Positions 1 to 6,602 of a stretch of 9,887 bases of DNA are shown here, piece after piece. The notes beneath the pieces were generated by a model. The model did no database searches, was not told where the DNA came from, and worked only from the letters and a program-made list of their open reading frames with translations. Source of the stretch: Cyanobacteria bacterium UBA11370 (GTDB taxonomy: Bacteria > Cyanobacteriota > Cyanobacteriia > Cyanobacteriales > Coleofasciculaceae). Position 1 is the stretch's first letter; every line of letters begins with the position of its first letter. Both the position numbers and the translations under genes were made by a program. The DNA lies in the NCBI GenBank assembly GCA_003486645.1, contig DNGI01000507.1:1-9887 (forward strand), in the 5' to 3' direction.

Positions 1-35
1 TGCCAGTTGCGTAAGTCCTAAAGATGTTGAGCTGG

Positions 36-1670
36 CTAAACCAAACTGTCAGCTCGGAACCAGCGATACCCGTATGCCCCCAATGGAATAGTAAGGGAGT
101 TCCCATCAAGCGGCTCGTACTGCTGGTCTCTAAAGATCTCAATTAGGTGCTTAGGATTGAATTCCTGCGATTTAAGAGTGACGGTACAAGGTTGCTTGGC
201 CAGATTATGCACGGCAACTACAGTGTTACCTTCCCACTCGCAACAGTGAGCAAATACACTTGGCTCATCGGTTTCCAGGATGCCGCACTCTCCCCGACCT
301 AATTCCGGGCATTGCTGGCGTATCCGAATTACCCGTTCGATCCAGTTAAGTAGTGAGTTAGAATCGCGCTGCTGGGTAATGGCATTGACTTGCTGATAGC
401 CGTACTCTCCTGCGGAAATTACTGGTAATGTCAGCGCCTCTTGAGGTGCTGTGGAGAAGCCTCCATTCTGAGTGTTTGACCATTGCATAGGCGTGCGAAC
501 GCTAGTGCGATCTTCAAGAGACAGATCGTCGCCCATACCAATCTCATCGCCATAGCGCAGTAGGGGTGTACCCGGCAAGCTAAATAGTAAACTATACGCT
601 AGCTCTAAGTGACGGCGCTCTCCTCCTAACATCGGTGGCAAACGACGGCGGATGCCATGCCCGTAAATTTGCATAGTCTCATCGGGTGCAAAAGCAGCAA
701 AAATCTCTTTCTGTTCCTCCTTGGTGAGCTGATCCAGGGTGAGTTCGTCGTGGTGGCGCAGAAAGTTCACCCACTGTCCTGTAGGTGGGATATTCGGTAA
801 TGTTTTCAATCCCTCAATAATCGGGGCTGCCTGCTCCCTGGCAAGTGCAAGGAACACATCCTGGTTCAACAAAAAGTTAAATAGCATTTGCATCCTGTCC
901 CCATCTCCGAAGTAGAGGGGGATTTTCTCCTGCGGGACATTTGCTTCTGCTAGCAATACGCCTTCGCCATGTCGTTCCGAAACAAACTCGCGCATCTCTG
1001 ACAGAAGATTATGGAGTTCCTCAAGCTTCGCGTCCTCAATACCAAGGGGTTCAATGAGGTATGGGGCAGCGTCGATGCGAAACCCGGATACTCCAAGTTC
1101 CAGCCAGAAGCCCATAATCTTGCGAATCTCCTCACGTACCTCTGGATTGGCAGTATTTAAGTCTGGCTGTTCCTTATAGAATCGGTGCAGATAGTACGCG
1201 CCAGCTTGTTCGTCATACTCCCAGATACTCTCCTGTACGCCGGGAAAAGCTACTTTGTCTTTAGCGTCTTGGGGGGGATGATCTGTCCATACATAGTAGT
1301 GGCGATACTTAGAGTTTTTGTCGGAACGGGCGGACTGGAACCAGGGATGCTGATTTGAGGTGTGATTTACCACCAGATCAACGATGACACGAATACCGCG
1401 ATCGCTAGCCTGATGCATGAACTCTACAAAGTCTCCCAGCGTTCCTAAACGCGGATCAACGTTGTAATAGTCCATTACGTCGTAGCCGTTATCTCGGTTT
1501 GGGGAAGGGTAGAAGGGCAATAGCCACAGGCAGGTAACTCCCAACCCAGCCAGGTGGTTTAGGCGTTTGGTGAGTCCGATAAAGTCACCTATACCATCAC
1601 TGTTGGCATCCATAAAAGTCTCCACATCTAGGGAGTAGATAATTGCGTCTTTGTACCAGAGATTTTTCAT
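36..1670 (-). CDS. GH13 alpha-amylase family enzyme, trehalose synthase-like
   Basis: A 544-residue glycoside hydrolase family 13 protein with the four conserved regions in order: DLVVNH (98-103), GFRIDAAP (196-203, nucleophile Asp200), LLAEANV (239-245, acid/base Glu242) and FLRHHDE (303-309, third acid Asp308). The WYKDAIIY start, LWLLPFYPSP (48-57), the QPDLN segment (168-172), YGDEIGMGDD (373-382) and RTPMQW (392-397) are typical of trehalose synthase (TreS), which interconverts maltose and trehalose in the cytoplasm. No signal peptide and no fused maltokinase are visible, and the length fits single-domain TreS. The residue before the catalytic His-Asp is His where TreS proteins, as I remember them, have Asn. 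The start at 1670 matches the family N-terminus, but no clear Shine-Dalgarno precedes it. It follows the HAD gene on the same strand after a 182-base gap. Family assignment is firm; the exact reaction (TreS, maltase or glucosyltransferase) is inferred. Confidence 0.85.
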   Translation of the reverse strand: MKNLWYKDAIIYSLDVETFMDANSDGIGDFIGLTKRLNHLAGLGVTCLWLLPFYPSPNRDNGYDVMDYYNVDPRLGTLGDFVEFMHQASDRGIRVIVDLVVNHTSNQHPWFQSARSDKNSKYRHYYVWTDHPPQDAKDKVAFPGVQESIWEYDEQAGAYYLHRFYKEQPDLNTANPEVREEIRKIMGFWLELGVSGFRIDAAPYLIEPLGIEDAKLEELHNLLSEMREFVSERHGEGVLLAEANVPQEKIPLYFGDGDRMQMLFNFLLNQDVFLALAREQAAPIIEGLKTLPNIPPTGQWVNFLRHHDELTLDQLTKEEQKEIFAAFAPDETMQIYGHGIRRRLPPMLGGERRHLELAYSLLFSLPGTPLLRYGDEIGMGDDLSLEDRTSVRTPMQWSNTQNGGFSTAPQEALTLPVISAGEYGYQQVNAITQQRDSNSLLNWIERVIRIRQQCPELGRGECGILETDEPSVFAHCCEWEGNTVVAVHNLAKQPCTVTLKSQEFNPKHLIEIFRDQQYEPLDGNSLTIPLGAYGYRWFRADSLV

Positions 1671-1681
1671 GGGTTAAATTT

Positions 1682-1708
1682 GGTAATTGGTAGTTGGATG
1701 TAATTACC
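1682..1708. repeat. Degenerate GGTAATT heptamer repeat and 7-bp inverted repeat
   Basis: GGTAATT (1682-1688) is followed directly by GGTAGTT (1689-1695), a heptanucleotide repeat like those scattered in cyanobacterial intergenic DNA. The first copy also pairs with AATTACC at 1702-1708, so on the minus strand a hairpin could form just upstream of the GH13 start codon. A function in that gene's leader is possible but not shown. Confidence 0.4.
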
Positions 1709-1792
1709 CATTATTAAAAAATGAGATTTAATGGTTGCTGGCGTAAGCAATAGTGGTGAGGGGTGCATTTAAAGTTAAATCTATTGATGAGA

Positions 1793-1813
1793 GGGAATAG
1801 GGAACAGGGAACA
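1793..1813. repeat. Heptanucleotide tandem repeat GGGAAYA x3
   Basis: Three consecutive 7-base units are seen: GGGAATA (1793-1799), GGGAACA (1800-1806) and GGGAACA (1807-1813). They lie in the gap between the HAD and GH13 genes. Short tandemly repeated repetitive sequences with a 7-base period are well known in filamentous cyanobacteria. Confidence 0.7.
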
Positions 1814-1820
1814 TAAGATT

Positions 1821-1837
1821 GCCTAATTTATTTAGGC
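1821..1837 (-). terminator. Possible weak terminator after the HAD gene
   Basis: GCCTAA (1821-1826) and TTAGGC (1832-1837) form a perfect 6-bp stem with a 5-base loop, 15 bases beyond the HAD stop codon on the minus strand. The sequence that follows on that strand (AATCTTAT) is only a poor T tract, so termination would be inefficient and some readthrough into the GH13 gene is plausible. Confidence 0.35.
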
Positions 1838-1852
1838 GCTAAAGTAGGACTT

Positions 1853-2716
1853 TTATTCGCCAACACTCAATTGCGAGAGAGCGATTTGTTTGCACATACT
1901 CTCGACAGCTAGAGTTAGCGATCGCATCAGCTCAGAATCTTCTCTATAATCAGCCTCAGCTAGATTAGCCACGCGCTGGCTGGTACTTAATTCAACCTCG
2001 CGGTTCCAATCTTGAACATTACTGCCTTTATAAACACCAATTGCCACCCCGTTCTCTTCATTCATTAGAGAAAAGCAAGGGATATCCGAGGCTCCATCCC
2101 CGACGTAAATAACCTGCGTGAGGGGAACGTGCAGTTCTTCCGGGGGGACATCCCGATACACAAACATCTGTCCGTCTTGATTGGGATTATTGATACCCTT
2201 AGCAATTTGGAAGAGATAGCGTGTCTTCTCAGTATGGCTAATCAGTTGTTTCAAGAACTCAATTTCACCCTCTTGGTTGTAGTGAAATTCGCACCCCCAC
2301 ATGGCTGTAAATTCAGGGGCAATGCAGGTATGGCGAGCGATTTCTACCATGCCGCAGGTAATCAGATAAAATTCGACCTCGATATCTGGGACAATTGTTT
2401 TAGCACTTTGGCGTAAGCGAGCAAACATTTCAGTCACGCCATCAAAAGGTGCTAACTCTTTACCAAATTTGGTTAGGTAATCTTTGGTAATTTTACCCTG
2501 ATCGCGTTGTTTTGATTCCTCAATAAGGCTATAAAATCGAGCCAGAATCGGCTCCCAGCCGTTATCGATTAATGGCTGAACTCGTTCTTTGCGAAATACT
2601 TTGTAATCAAAGCCACAGCTTTCGACTAAGTTATCGAATGTGTCGGGTACGAGAGTATCGTCGAAGTCGAAGACTAGGGCAATGCGGTTAGAGACTGGTT
2701 TCGTTGCTTTGGTCAT
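1853..2716 (-). CDS. HAD-superfamily hydrolase (phosphoserine phosphatase-like)
   Basis: A 287-residue cytoplasmic HAD phosphatase. Motif I is VFDFDDTLV with nucleophile Asp17 and acid/base Asp19. Motif II is probably the Thr in YLITCG (117-122). A lysine such as Lys156 or Lys164 may serve as motif III. Motif IV is VGDGASD (205-211) with Mg-binding Asp207 and Asp211. The long insert between motifs I and II (about 25-110) fits a C1-type helical cap as in SerB or MtnX relatives. The start at 2716 is chosen because a strong AAGGAGGT lies 5 bases upstream and because it makes an ATGA overlap with the alpha/beta hydrolase gene; an in-frame ATG at 2809 would only add residues that overlap that gene. 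The overlap implies translational coupling. The natural substrate cannot be told from the sequence; a small phosphorylated metabolite is the usual kind for this family. Confidence 0.85.
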   Translation of the reverse strand: MTKATKPVSNRIALVFDFDDTLVPDTFDNLVESCGFDYKVFRKERVQPLIDNGWEPILARFYSLIEESKQRDQGKITKDYLTKFGKELAPFDGVTEMFARLRQSAKTIVPDIEVEFYLITCGMVEIARHTCIAPEFTAMWGCEFHYNQEGEIEFLKQLISHTEKTRYLFQIAKGINNPNQDGQMFVYRDVPPEELHVPLTQVIYVGDGASDIPCFSLMNEENGVAIGVYKGSNVQDWNREVELSTSQRVANLAEADYREDSELMRSLTLAVESMCKQIALSQLSVGE

Positions 2717-3531
2717 AATAAACCTCCTTTTGCTTTGGCATTGCTCATCAGTTCTCGTTCGTGGGTTTGCAGAATTTGTAAAAGCTTTATATCTACTTCC
2801 ACCAGGCAAGCATGACCGCTATGCGGTAGAGTGACGACTTGAGCATTGGGTAGAATTCTTGCTAGGCGCTTTGCCTCTGCAACAGAAGGCAAAAGTCGAT
2901 CGGCTGAACTTGCAATTAGCAAGACGGGTTGAGTAAGTTGATGGAGTTGCGTTTGGTCAATATCAAACTCTCTCATCAGAGATAGACGCTGATTCGCCGT
3001 TTTTTTGGGTGCGGCTCGGACGGATTTCAACAGGGCTTGACGGGCAGCAGGCTCTAATCGATTTAAAGGAGCTAAAATTGGTAAAGCTGTGAATGAAAAG
3101 ATTTTATAAAACAGTTGAGGCACCCAGAGGAACAGGATTGCTCCCAAAACCAGCCAAGGTATCCGATGAAAGGAAGAAGCTGGGTTGATTAAAACAATTC
3201 GATTAAACAGTTGGGGAGTTTTTAGTGCAACCTTAAGAGCAATGCAGCCTCCAAAGGATTCACCACATAGGTAGACTGATGAGCGAGGTGCCTTTTCTAA
3301 TTCGGCTTTAGTTAAAGCGACTACTTGGGATGACAGGACATCCCAATCAGTCAAATCATCGGGTGGAATTACAAAACATCGCACATCAAAAGCCGTTTCT
3401 AAACCTGCGGTTTGGATACGCATCAGCTCCTTCCCCGTCTCGTCCATTCCTGGCAAAAACACAAACAATGGATAGCTGGGATTGGATGATAGGGGAGTCA
3501 GAAAGTAAGAATGGCTGTTAACTTCAGACAT
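2713..3531 (-). CDS. Alpha/beta hydrolase, phytyl ester synthase-like hydrolase domain
   Basis: A 272-residue alpha/beta hydrolase. FVFLPGMDETG (23-33) is the strand 3 and oxyanion region. GESFGG (90-95) is the nucleophile elbow with Ser92. Asp211 in SSADRLLPS and His240 in HSGHACLVE complete a likely catalytic triad. The pattern PLFVFLPGMD, then a 'FDVRCFVIP' strand and VYLCGESFGG, resembles the hydrolase half of the plant/cyanobacterial phytyl ester synthase/DGAT family (ELT/PES). The acyltransferase half of that family is absent here. A strongly hydrophobic cap (about 125-153) suggests a lipid-like substrate or membrane contact. No signal peptide is visible. It starts 37 bases after the Nramp-like gene and ends in an ATGA overlap with the HAD gene, so the three are probably cotranscribed. 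No strong Shine-Dalgarno precedes its ATG. An esterase, lipase or acyl-transfer role is inferred; the substrate is unknown. Confidence 0.85.
   Translation of the reverse strand: MSEVNSHSYFLTPLSSNPSYPLFVFLPGMDETGKELMRIQTAGLETAFDVRCFVIPPDDLTDWDVLSSQVVALTKAELEKAPRSSVYLCGESFGGCIALKVALKTPQLFNRIVLINPASSFHRIPWLVLGAILFLWVPQLFYKIFSFTALPILAPLNRLEPAARQALLKSVRAAPKKTANQRLSLMREFDIDQTQLHQLTQPVLLIASSADRLLPSVAEAKRLARILPNAQVVTLPHSGHACLVEVDIKLLQILQTHERELMSNAKAKGGLL
2722..2729 (-). promoter_or_regulatory. Shine-Dalgarno AAGGAGGT deciding the HAD start
   Basis: On the minus strand AAGGAGGT stands 5 bases before the ATG at 2716-2714. It lies within the last codons of the alpha/beta hydrolase gene (encoding part of Lys-Gly-Gly-Leu-Leu), so ribosomes finishing that gene can restart at once on the HAD gene. 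Confidence 0.8.
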
Positions 3532-3568
3532 CTTTTTGTGTTAAGAGTTCTAATTAAAAATTATTCCG

Positions 3569-4978
3569 TTAACCACCAGAACCCATAACCCCCAGTAACT
3601 GTAAGAGATAGATAATTGCAAATACGGCGAAAAACAATCCCGCGATCGCCGTGCCTGCCCATGTGAATTTTGACGGTTGCAAATCCTTGGGCAGCATTCG
3701 ATGATTGAGGTAAAGTGTCAGCCCTGTAACAATCGGAATGTGAGCGGCTTCAATACCTCCAGCTAACTGAAGTAAAGCAATGGGTTGACCAAAAATTAGG
3801 TAAATTCCAATGGGTAAAGCAGCAAGTAATCCTACGATGTAAGCCTTCCGTAAAAACGTTTCGTTCGTCCAGCGACTCTGCACGCCAAACCCTTGGCAAA
3901 GAATATTTGTCCCATCGGCAAACATTCGCCCAAATCCATCTTGAACTGACAGCGTGGTGCTACAAAAGGTAATAAAAACAATCGCAATCATAAACCAGAA
4001 ACCAAAGGGTCCCCAAAGATTGCCAAGCAAACTACCCAACGTTTCCGCCACCTGATTTTCTTTGGGCACTAAGCCTTGGGGATGTAGCAATTCTCCACCG
4101 AGAATCAGGAACGATAATGCGGCTAAGAGCGCACCCACAACAGCTAAAGTATTGGATAGGGTCATTAGAGTAGTCCAACCGCGTAGATGGTCGCGTTCTT
4201 CTCTGTTAATTTGATTGAGATCGAGGGGTTGTTCTTGCTTAAGTGCCGCCGCACCATACCCTCTCGCTTCCACCCAGTAGGAATACCACATCAACCCTGC
4301 TGCCCCTGCCAGCATAAACCCTAACCAAGGTAAGATTTCCTGATATTGAACATCGGTGGGAATTTGCGGCAATAACCCTGCTCCCAAGTTCTTCAGGTTG
4401 GGAAAAACAAAGATAGCAGCAGCAACTACGGCAACCGTGCGGGCAATCCCAACATAGGAAGAAATCTTTTCCACAGTTTTGTATTGCCCCAGGAAAACGA
4501 TCGCTGCTGTCACAGCGATGATAATCACCGTCCAAAGCTGAACCGTTCCTCCCGTCACCAGAATCAATGCAGTGGCAGCAGCACCGGAGAGTCCGGCAAC
4601 CGTTGCGATCGCCACAACGACCTGGGGCACTAAAATCAGCCAGATTGCCCAATTATTGGGGCCAGGAAGTCGCCTAAAACCTTCGAGTATTGTTGCCCCC
4701 GTGCAGACTGAGAAGCGTCCCACCTCGCGGTTAATAAACCATTTCAAAATAACAGCCGCAAGCAGTGCCCAGAGGAGGGTATAGCCGTAGAGGGCAGCGA
4801 TTCGAGGTGTAAAGAGCAACTCCCCAGAACCAGCCGCAGACAGCATCCACAAAAAGCTCGGTCCTAACCACTTTAAGCGCTTCCATCCCTGCGGTGGTTT
4901 TGGTACTCCGCCCTGGTTATCCTCATGCTGCTTGTCAGGTGTCTGCACTGAGGAATTGCGATCGCTTCTAGTGGTCAT
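3569..4978 (-). CDS. Nramp-family transporter lacking the canonical DPGN motif
   Basis: A 469-residue inner-membrane protein with a polar 36-residue N-terminus and about eleven hydrophobic segments (first at about 38-58, last at about 440-463). The stretch GPSFLWML...ALYGYTLLW (39-70) aligns by eye with Nramp TM1-TM2 (MntH-type proton-coupled Mn/Fe transporters). Where these have Asp-Pro-Gly-Asn this protein has GSGE (50-53). The TM6 region, normally Met-Pro-His, reads LMWYSYWVEARGYG (229-242). Both unwound metal-site helices are thus altered, so divalent metal transport is uncertain; some other cation or a small solute is possible. A Shine-Dalgarno AGGAG lies 11 bases before the ATG. It heads a likely operon with the alpha/beta hydrolase (37-base gap) and the HAD phosphatase. 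HIP1 sites at 3642, 4605 and 4958 suggest long residence in a cyanobacterial genome rather than recent transfer. Confidence 0.8.
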   Translation of the reverse strand: MTTRSDRNSSVQTPDKQHEDNQGGVPKPPQGWKRLKWLGPSFLWMLSAAGSGELLFTPRIAALYGYTLLWALLAAVILKWFINREVGRFSVCTGATILEGFRRLPGPNNWAIWLILVPQVVVAIATVAGLSGAAATALILVTGGTVQLWTVIIIAVTAAIVFLGQYKTVEKISSYVGIARTVAVVAAAIFVFPNLKNLGAGLLPQIPTDVQYQEILPWLGFMLAGAAGLMWYSYWVEARGYGAAALKQEQPLDLNQINREERDHLRGWTTLMTLSNTLAVVGALLAALSFLILGGELLHPQGLVPKENQVAETLGSLLGNLWGPFGFWFMIAIVFITFCSTTLSVQDGFGRMFADGTNILCQGFGVQSRWTNETFLRKAYIVGLLAALPIGIYLIFGQPIALLQLAGGIEAAHIPIVTGLTLYLNHRMLPKDLQPSKFTWAGTAIAGLFFAVFAIIYLLQLLGVMGSGG

Positions 4979-5018
4979 CTTCGCACCATCTCCTCTTGCT
5001 TGTAGGACTGATTGTTAA

Positions 5019-5061
5019 AATCTTTGTTCTTGATCCCGGTTGGATATAAAGAACAAAGATT
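5019..5061 (-). terminator. Inverted repeat, probable terminator of the small lipoprotein gene
   Basis: AATCTTTGTTCTT (5019-5031) and AAGAACAAAGATT (5049-5061) are perfect 13-bp inverted copies with a 17-base loop. The repeat begins right after the TAG stop of the 45-residue ORF. On the minus strand the stem is followed by a short T run (within AGATTTTAAC). The stem is AT-rich, so strength is uncertain. It separates the envelope genes upstream from the Nramp-like operon, whose leader begins here; an attenuator for that operon is an alternative reading. Confidence 0.6.
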
Positions 5062-5199
5062 CTATTGTTGTAAAAGACCCGTTTCTGGAACTATACCTAG
5101 GCGATCTTCTTCCTCATATTCAGGACCTTCACAAGCCGCCGTCAGTGCTAGAAAAACTAAAGCTGTTACTAGGGAAAACAGTTTTTTTGAAAGTGCCAT
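5062..5199 (-). CDS. Small putative lipoprotein (45 aa)
   Basis: A 45-codon ORF, ATG at 5199 to TAG at 5062. It encodes a textbook lipoprotein signal: a basic start (MALSKK), a hydrophobic core (about 7-19), then TAAC with the acceptor Cys23. The mature peptide would be only about 23 residues, rich in acid (GPEYEEED at 25-32) and ending VPETGLLQQ. GGAGG lies 11 bases before the ATG. It starts 119 bases after the SH3b gene stop on the same strand and is followed at once by a 13-bp inverted repeat, which fits a short transcription unit. After lipidation it should sit in the plasma or outer membrane. I do not recognise a family; tiny lipoproteins of this layout act elsewhere as entericidin-like, lysis or envelope accessory peptides, but nothing here proves such a role. 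Confidence 0.65.
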   Translation of the reverse strand: MALSKKLFSLVTALVFLALTAACEGPEYEEEDRLGIVPETGLLQQ

Positions 5200-5210
5200 A
5201 GTGGTTTATT

Positions 5211-5215
5211 CCTCC
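5211..5215 (-). promoter_or_regulatory. Shine-Dalgarno GGAGG of the small lipoprotein gene
   Basis: GGAGG on the minus strand stands 11 bases before the ATG at 5199-5197. Spacing is at the long end, but the match is strong and supports translation of this short ORF. Confidence 0.55.
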
Positions 5216-5317
5216 ATCATCTATAGGAGCATTTGGGGTTTAGACAAAAGATTAACTGTTACTGGTTTTATTAACCCCTCTCCCAGGGAAGATAAACCTC
5301 CCTCTCAATCTTGCCGA

Positions 5318-5920
5318 TCAAGAACAATACTTGAGATCAGCCCCAGAGATATAACCCCTCACGGGTTCTGAAATCGGTACCCAGCCGTTTTCTCCGCGAT
5401 TCACAATTGTGACACGCTGTCTATTCGCTAATGTGCCAATGATCGGGCTGCTAATTGAGGCTTCTTCCCGGACACGAATACTACCTGTCACTGCAACTTG
5501 ACGACAGTTATCTAATAATGTCGCTGTTTCAGAGGGAGGTACTGGCTCTTCACATAAAGTAAGATAGCCTGCAAACACGTAGCCCTGTTGGGGAGATGAA
5601 ATCGGCACCCAGCCATTGCTACCAGTATTTTCGATGCTGACAAGGGTTTTGTCGGATAATGAGCCAATAATCCGACCACCAGGGCTGGAGCGGACATTGA
5701 GATTAGTAGTACGTGTGTCAACCCGGCGACAGTTGTCTGAGGCTTGCGCTAGTTCAAAGTTAGCCTCGTTTTGCAATGATGTTTGTCCTGGAGTAGAGCC
5801 TAGAATATCCGTCAGCATGGTTGTACTAGCGGCTGTAGAGGCAGCGGGAAAAGTTGCTAAAGCAAACGCAACTGAAACTGTTACAGCTACAGATGTTTGC
5901 CAATCAATCATCTGTTTCAT
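5318..5920 (-). CDS. Secreted protein with two bacterial SH3 (SH3b) domains
   Basis: A 200-residue protein with an export signal (hydrophobic about 9-25, likely cleavage near ASTA-AS at 30-32), a low-complexity linker to about 60, then two SH3b repeats (about 64-123 and 139-199). Each repeat shows the family hallmarks: an NVRSSP or RVREEAS strand, a GSL/GTL turn, then NGWVPIS and GY(V/I)xG. Each is also bracketed by cysteines (Cys64/Cys123 and Cys139/Cys199), suggesting one disulfide per domain, which fits an exported protein. SH3b domains usually bind peptidoglycan or cell-wall peptides; no catalytic domain is present, so a wall-binding or scaffolding role is inferred. AGGAG lies 9 bases before the ATG at 5920. 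The lipoprotein gene follows 119 bases downstream on the same strand and may share its transcript. Confidence 0.85.
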   Translation of the reverse strand: MKQMIDWQTSVAVTVSVAFALATFPAASTAASTTMLTDILGSTPGQTSLQNEANFELAQASDNCRRVDTRTTNLNVRSSPGGRIIGSLSDKTLVSIENTGSNGWVPISSPQQGYVFAGYLTLCEEPVPPSETATLLDNCRQVAVTGSIRVREEASISSPIIGTLANRQRVTIVNRGENGWVPISEPVRGYISGADLKYCS

Positions 5921-6159
5921 GGGGAAAAACTCCTAAACTTTCATAAGGTATGAATCGAATGTAGGCTCAACAATCTAGAATTTGTTGCTCTTGAGTCTTC
6001 TTTTAGAAGAGATTAAAAACTTAGTTGCAAAAGCGCTTACTTAATATTTGATTGTGCTACATTTCGTTACGAATAACAAGATTAAATCAGGAGTTTAAAG
6101 TAAAAATAAGTCCTTCGTTATAGATTAATTTTTAAGCATTGCTGAACGTTTATCTGATA

Positions 6160-6187
6160 TTTATATAAAAATAGGGTTTTATATAAA
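6160..6187. repeat. Perfect 11-bp AT inverted repeat
   Basis: TTTATATAAAA (6160-6170) and TTTTATATAAA (6177-6187) are perfect inverted copies around ATAGGG. An alternative pairing exists between CGTTTAT (6147-6153) and ATAAACG (6183-6189). It is far from either neighbouring gene start. It could be a protein-binding site, a hairpin in a long leader, or just AT-rich DNA. Confidence 0.5.
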
Positions 6188-6555
6188 CGCCAATTCCACT
6201 TAAACTAAACGCGGGTTTATACGTGCTAACAATCTCTTGGCTAAACCACTATCGCTGCTTACCGTAAAATAGCTACGTAGGCGGGTATAAATAAAGTAAA
6301 AATAGATAAATCTGAAAAAGTCTCTAAATCCTCCTGCTACTCCTACGGGGAACGCTACACAAACTGCCTTGTTTCTGGTATTGTTCGTTTAATTTTGTCC
6401 AGTTACTTATTCATCTCACTGTGGATGGAGGAATCATGCCACCGTGAAGATTACAATAATTTTTGAAGTGCAGTTGTTGTAGAGACCATTCAGCAGGAGT
6501 ATGTCACAGATCCTAAAGGTTATACCGAGTTGCGTTCATACGTAGTATTTTCTCT

Positions 6556-6602
6556 CCCTTGTCCTCCTTGTCTCCCTTGTCCTCCTTGTCTCCCTTGTCC
6601 TC
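6556..6602. repeat. 18-base tandem repeat, about 2.6 copies
   Basis: The unit CCCTTGTCCTCCTTGTCT occurs at 6556-6573 and 6574-6591 without change, followed by a partial third copy (6592-6602). The strand is almost pure pyrimidine apart from the G of TTGT. Similar CCTTGTC-rich minisatellites are familiar from cyanobacterial intergenic regions. It sits about 120 bases before the AI-2E-like gene, possibly in its promoter area. Confidence 0.85.

Noticed and set aside
2717..2809. N-terminal extension of the HAD gene to an ATG at 2809
   Set aside because: The extra 31 residues overlap the end of the alpha/beta hydrolase gene and do not resemble a HAD N-terminus. The ATG at 2716 has AAGGAGGT and gives an ATGA overlap.
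4239..4652. 137-codon frame on the minus strand inside the Nramp-like gene
   Set aside because: It is an out-of-frame reading of a well-supported membrane protein gene, with Cys/Gly/Asp-rich chance composition.
4975..4989. Four-codon upstream frame whose TGA overlaps the Nramp-like ATG
   Set aside because: The AGGAG directly abuts its ATG with no spacing, so it is unlikely to be translated separately; the same AGGAG fits the main start better.
5200..5240. Promoter TTGTCT-16-TATAGA before the lipoprotein gene
   Set aside because: Each box matches consensus at only 4 of 6 positions, and the implied start would fall at or inside the ribosome site.
5012..5371. 119-codon frame on the plus strand
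   Set aside because: It runs antisense through the lipoprotein gene and the end of the SH3b gene, has an unnatural Ser/Arg-rich composition and no domain. It is a shadow frame.
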